A stretch of 64,000 nucleotides of DNA, taken from the NCBI RefSeq assembly GCF_014356525.2, contig NC_052505.1, forward strand, positions 6,148,794 to 6,212,793, in the 5' to 3' direction. Shown piece after piece: positions 58,989 through 64,000 of this stretch; the stretch's first letter is position 1, and every line of letters begins with the position of its first letter. Under the pieces are notes generated by a model. The model saw nothing but the letters and a program-made list of their open reading frames with translations, did no database searches and was not told the origin of the DNA. This DNA is from Nilaparvata lugens (lineage: Eukaryota; Arthropoda; Insecta; Hemiptera; Delphacidae). The position numbers and the translations under genes were made by a program.

Positions 58989-61900
58989 ATTATATTCTTT
59001 GTCGAAATGATCGAGATTAGAATATGAGGTTATAATCGCCGAAGTTTATTTTCACATTAATATGAAATCAAATTCACTTGTATGCTGCCTTTGTCACCCT
59101 ACTTCTGTGGTGATACTAGACCACTTCTATACCTATTCATCTATGCTTCTATATACCACTCCTATATACTCTTAATAATATATATGTTAATGATGGTGGT
59201 GATGCAGATAATAAATAACAAGTGAATATTTTCTTCCATTTTTCACATGCAGCATTTGAACATTGTTGGCAATTAGCAGGAGTATGTTGTGAGCATAAAT
59301 CATGAAACGAAGACTATAACTAGTATGGGATGTGATGCGTTTTAGCTATAAACGAAACTTCGATCACAGGCCGGTGAAAGAGTTTCTTTCATCGCCTCGA
59401 TGAAAGGTCGTATGTTTTCTCGATAGTGTATTTTATAAATTAGCTCTAGAGTCGAGATAAATTATATAGAAGTCAGCGAAGGCCAGATGTAATAAAATAA
59501 TTTATTTGCGTTAGAGCCTAGAGCGTAAAAATGCGCTTATTAGCATATTCGAACAGTATTTTATAATCCGCCATCAGCACGTTATTTGAGAAGAAAAATG
59601 TTACAATCTTGGGACAACTATCGAAAAATGAGCCTCCTTGGTATACCAACAGAATTAGTCAGAAGAACTAGGCAAATAGACTAGCATCAAGAAGCTCCGG
59701 TTTCCAATCAGCGAGAATCACTAAATATTTCCCTATCTATTTATTTTTTTCAATATCTTTCAATTCCAATTTTTGAACACGTTTCATTGAACCCAAGTGA
59801 CACTTTTGAAAAATGGATCTAGTAACTAAGCGTATTTATCGAATGTTGAAGACATTTCATTCTGAAGTACTGTATATTCCCACTTTTATCACGGAATATC
59901 TCACTTCTATTCCCACTTTTCATCAAATATAATATTAAAATCCAATAAGAACCCCATAATCTGAATGTTTAGGGCATGGGATAGACCACCCCAGTAGGCT
60001 TATAAAACATTCAATGCAAAGAATTATGTGATTGAAATGCCATAGAGCCAGGAGATATTAGTAAAAGAAGAACCTTGCAAAGGGTTGTTTCTGTTAGTTT
60101 TACTGTTATCTAGAAACATCAATTGAGTAGTCGATTAGTATGGTTGTGGGCGACTGGAATCGATTCCATTCATTCTATGTTGATGGCGCATAAATATATT
60201 TTCCAATTCGTACGCTATCGCAAAAGAGCGTTGTCATGTTCTCCAGTCACAGCTACAACAAGAGCTAGTAAGAAAAAATATTATAAATAACACACACGTT
60301 CGAACTGGCCGTAGTTATATGCAAAGCACAAATATTTCGGAATCGTAAAATCGAATGAGTATTGTAGAAAATACCCACAACGACGATGATGATAGTCGAA
60401 AAGTTACGAGGCGATAAAACTTGTGTAAACTTGGGTCCATGTAACGGACCAAAACACTGTGAAACAAATCTAAACCGATTACATTACAAAAGTGGTACAC
60501 TACTAATGATTGAGCCCGAACAAAACCACGGGACCTCGCGAAAGAGGGAGTGAGAGAGTGTGAGAAAGCCAACAATAATAATTATTCTTGGTGAAATATT
60601 TTGGAATTACCATTCTGACGTAGAGACATGTGTTGTCGGCATTTTTATGGGTGCTCGCTCATTAGGAGGCCCGTGCTTTGGAGTTTAGAGCCAGGCCAGC
60701 GCCATAAGTAATGTTTGCATACGAAAAGGGTTGCAGCCGCCACAGAGTGATTCATTATTGGAACAATGTTCGCCTCTCCATGCGTTTGTGCTTTGTTACT
60801 CACAAAAGAACACTATTTGTGTTTGTGAAATTAGGCAGCACGCACTGCAAGTGTCCAGCCATTTTCGGTAGAAAAGAGATGGAAGACTGAACCAGTAGAG
60901 AGAGAAAGGTAAAGAAAGTGTATTGATGTATAGGTAAGAGCTTGAAAGGAGTAGGAACATGATTAGAGACCATTATCTGTCCAATCCTTCTTTTTATTAT
61001 TCTTTTTATCCTACTAACCGTTCTCTTACCTTACGGCAGTAACCATTCAACATCCCAAAACTTATCCAAAACAAACAACAGCATTCAGCTAATAAACTGT
61101 TTATTCAAAATATTTCATACCGAACAAATAAAGTGTCGGGTCACATGTAAAAAGAAACAAACATCGTTTACATACACGCTTGTTAGGAGTGATGATAAAG
61201 CTCTTCATAAGAAATGTTATAGTAGAAGAGGTTTCAACTACAAGTAATGAATAAATGTTGAGAGTTGGAAAGAGTGAATTGTAAGAGTTCATTTTAAATT
61301 CACTCATAATCTGCAACCAGCAACCACTAATTAGTTCTCTGTTGGGCTATGACGTCAATTCTTCAATGACTGTACCTGTCTTTAGTTTGAGATGGGAACT
61401 GAAAATTCCAGGTGGACATTGCATTTTCTGGAGGTTTATCTCTTGTTTTATAAATATCAACTCGAGTTCTGGAAGGTTTTTATTTACCCTGAAAAGATGA
61501 TTCGCTATAATTTCTATGCATTTTGATTGTGAAGAGTAAGTAATTCAAAGGTGTTACATTTGAAAAACGGATAATGTCAAATTTCAGCTATCATCATATA
61601 AATTTACATAGAAAAGGCATGGGCAGAAATCGTATTTAAGAAGTTACAACTATTCCAGATTCCAGTTTTTGAACAGAATAACAATATTTTTGTGAAATAT
61701 GTACATGCTACAGTGTAATGACATGATAGTTCCAATAATATCATAATACTTGTGTTTGGATGATGGTGATTATGTTAAAAGTGTACCAAACTCAGTAAAT
61801 TCTATCACCCATTTTATTATTTCAGTTGATTGACCTCTTTAGTAAAAATCACTTGGCTAATAAATAATGTTACTGATTCGGAAGTCAATATTCAAATTAC

Positions 61901-64000
61901 AGCTAATTTAATGACTTTATCTTTAGTAGAATTTCTAGATTTATGGTCAGTTTTTAGACTGGGAGCGCTGACAGTCCGGCCTTCATTAGTAAAGAGAGTC
62001 TGATGTGGAGAGAATAGGCACAGGATTGCTCAGTCTACGCTCTCATTTGCTTAATCAGAGCTCAGACATTCTTCTGTCCATATCAGCCCCACCTTTTCAT
62101 GCATTATTCATGCGTACAAGCCAATCTTAAAGCCGTGTAACTTTTAGTGGAAGACCTAACACTCATCCTACCAAATTATTCATCTTGAGAAAGTATAATT
62201 ATTATTCTGTTGCAGACTATCCATTTGAAATTGATTATTGTACACTGTACATGGAAGAAAGTTATAATGAGTAATTGAGTTTGTGGAAATCGCATTTCCT
62301 CAGTAGATTCTATTGATAATTAAACTGGTGAAAATAATCACCAGGACCACAAATAATAGGATACCAAATCACCGGACTACCATTCATTTTCAAACTTTTC
62401 TTATCAGCGTCTTCCGTGAATGGAACACTTTCCAACTCCATTCGATTCATCAAGAGCCAAGTGTGCTTTATCTTGTCCTTGAGGGAATATCTTGATGAAA
62501 AATACCGAGTATGCCATTGAGAGTATTATTTGCTCGACATCATGAATATTGATTATTCGAATATTGATTGATACGTTCAAAGAATATACTGAAGTCTATG
62601 TAGTTTATATGTACAATACATATAAATATCATAGGAAATTGCATTTAATCTCCATATGTTTTATAATATCCAGTTATTACAATGTGAAGTTGAATGGAGC
62701 GGTCATACCAGTTTTAATAATTAAATCTATGCACATGCACGAGTACTGTTTGTGATTTTTAAAGTCTGAATTTCATCAAAACTTTGGTTGTATCCAAACG
62801 GCTTACTGAATTGATATGACTGATTTCCCTCTGTATGGTTTCTGAATGGTATGTTTATTTTTTCCTCATATTCTGAAGTTCGTGTTACGTGATTCGCAAC
62901 ATGAAATATCGTATACTCTAAATCAGTTCACAAAATATGATGAAGAGAGGATGAGAGAGGCCGAACAAACAAGCAGGTCTGTAACTTTGACACTACAAAA
63001 TTAACAAAAACATAATAATTAATTAGTGGAACGCCAAGTAGCTATCCAGAGCAGCACATTACTGCAGTGCGTGATTCCACTTCTTGTCCCATCCATCATC
63101 ACGCAACTCCACGCAATTCGGGTCGACGCTAAACATTCATCAACGTTTCCAAGACTACGATACCACCCGCTGGATTCATTTTTTCAAATTTTATTTTAAT
63201 ACGTAGTTTTTTAACGTTCAATCTACCATTAAAAGGATGTGAACCACGAACGCTAGTCGCAGCACGCACTCATTTTAGTCTGACGAATGGACGGACATTA
63301 TTGAAAGCTGCCTTCACGATTAAGACATCTTTTAGACTCGGAAGATAATGGCTGTAAATGGAGCGGAAGCAAACCTGCATTTTGTTTTTCATTAATATCA
63401 TGGACGAAGTATGAGAAGGGAAGTGATTGCGTGATATGAAGTTTGGATTGCGCATTTAAACGTTTTATAAATGTAGGCAGATCGAACTCTCGATGTTCAG
63501 TGTTCGGTCGATGTTCAATCGACCTTCTGTTGTTATTGGGCAGCTTGGCTCAACCAATCACGTATTCTCGGATGATTGAGCTTTTAATATTAAGAGAGCT
63601 CAGGCCTCAGATGATAGCGCGTAGATCCTCTAACTGAGTATTTCCTGTACCAAACACCAACACAACATAACTTTTTCAAGTTATTTCTTGAGTTTTCTTC
63701 CGAATTCATACTTAATTGAAATTATCAAGTTTTGCAACATCAAAAGAAATATTGACAGGAATTATTATTTTTGATCAGCGTGAAAGGACTTTAATAATAC
63801 ATATGAGTAGATTGTGAAAGTAATAGCACGTTCATTTAACCGCAACTACATGCTAGGCGCCTTCTAATGATTTTACACGCGCGCGGTACTGAGTGCCACT
63901 ATATGTAAATGTGTGTTTTCAAACCTTTCACAAACTTATTCCATAGAATTTGAGCTGTACATGGATGATGAAAATGAGAAAAACTTTTTTGATACGATAT
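58989..64000. other. AT-rich DNA without supported genes
   Basis: No recognisable gene, tRNA-like sequence or long repeat. Slightly GC-richer patches at 60600-60900 and 63040-63300 carry nothing identifiable. Short frames at 60315-60575, 61101-61316, 62313-62495, 62549-62755, 63270-63455 and 63443-63637 lack family features. Confidence 0.4.

Overview
This window reads as non-coding nuclear DNA from a repeat-rich insect genome, most likely a hemipteran such as a planthopper. It is AT-rich and has no open frame longer than about 125 codons. It contains no rRNA, no convincing host tRNA gene, no bacterial-style operon and no CRISPR array. Instead it carries tRNA-headed SINEs, many short foldback or terminal-inverted-repeat elements (MITE-like), a retroelement-type 3' tail, tandem duplications and microsatellites. 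The organism call is an inference from base composition and repeat style; no diagnostic host gene is present.

Layout. 0-3 kb: a broken coding-like stretch (about 690-1160), a tRNA-like element flanked by a short direct repeat (1838-1997) and a SINE with a leucine-tRNA-like head (2515-2702). 3-10 kb: two copies of a dispersed repeat (3862 and 6986), a 127-bp triple repeat (6440), an exact 89-bp tandem duplication with a hairpin (7460), a TTCTA microsatellite (8910) and a long foldback (9436-9872). 12.8-13.9 kb: an older dispersed repeat interrupted by a MITE (12901-13116), then a 570-bp foldback element. 21-25 kb: a 5'-truncated SINE tail, a complete SINE with a perfect 14-bp target-site duplication (21903-22153), a 27-bp minisatellite and a second copy of the 12.9-kb MITE (24713-24891). 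25-40 kb is mostly featureless AT-rich DNA, with a 72-bp duplication at 27.8 kb, another copy of the dispersed repeat at 34.6 kb and a GC-richer patch at 36.8-37.25 kb.

40-52 kb is dense: a 556-bp TIR element (40091-40646), a MITE (42812), a MITE with TIRs of about 65 bp (46064), a 126-nt near-perfect hairpin (46589-46714), a 375-bp tandem duplication (46773-47534), and a set of inverted repeats (48.36-48.66 and 51.32-51.79 kb). Those inverted repeats enclose a PIF/Harbinger-like remnant (48941-49502) with a recognisable but stop-interrupted transposase N-terminus. 52-64 kb: a third copy of the dispersed repeat, a retroelement-like tail (53990-54391), two related GC-hairpin foldbacks (57.0 and 58.2 kb) and a 182-bp direct duplication split by a 611-bp insert that carries two divergent open frames.

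No host gene can be named with confidence. The strongest leads are the 58.0-59.0 kb composite locus, the 46.6-kb hairpin, the nested MITE at 12.9 kb, the shared SINE tail at 21-22 kb and the decayed coding stretch at 0.7-1.2 kb.
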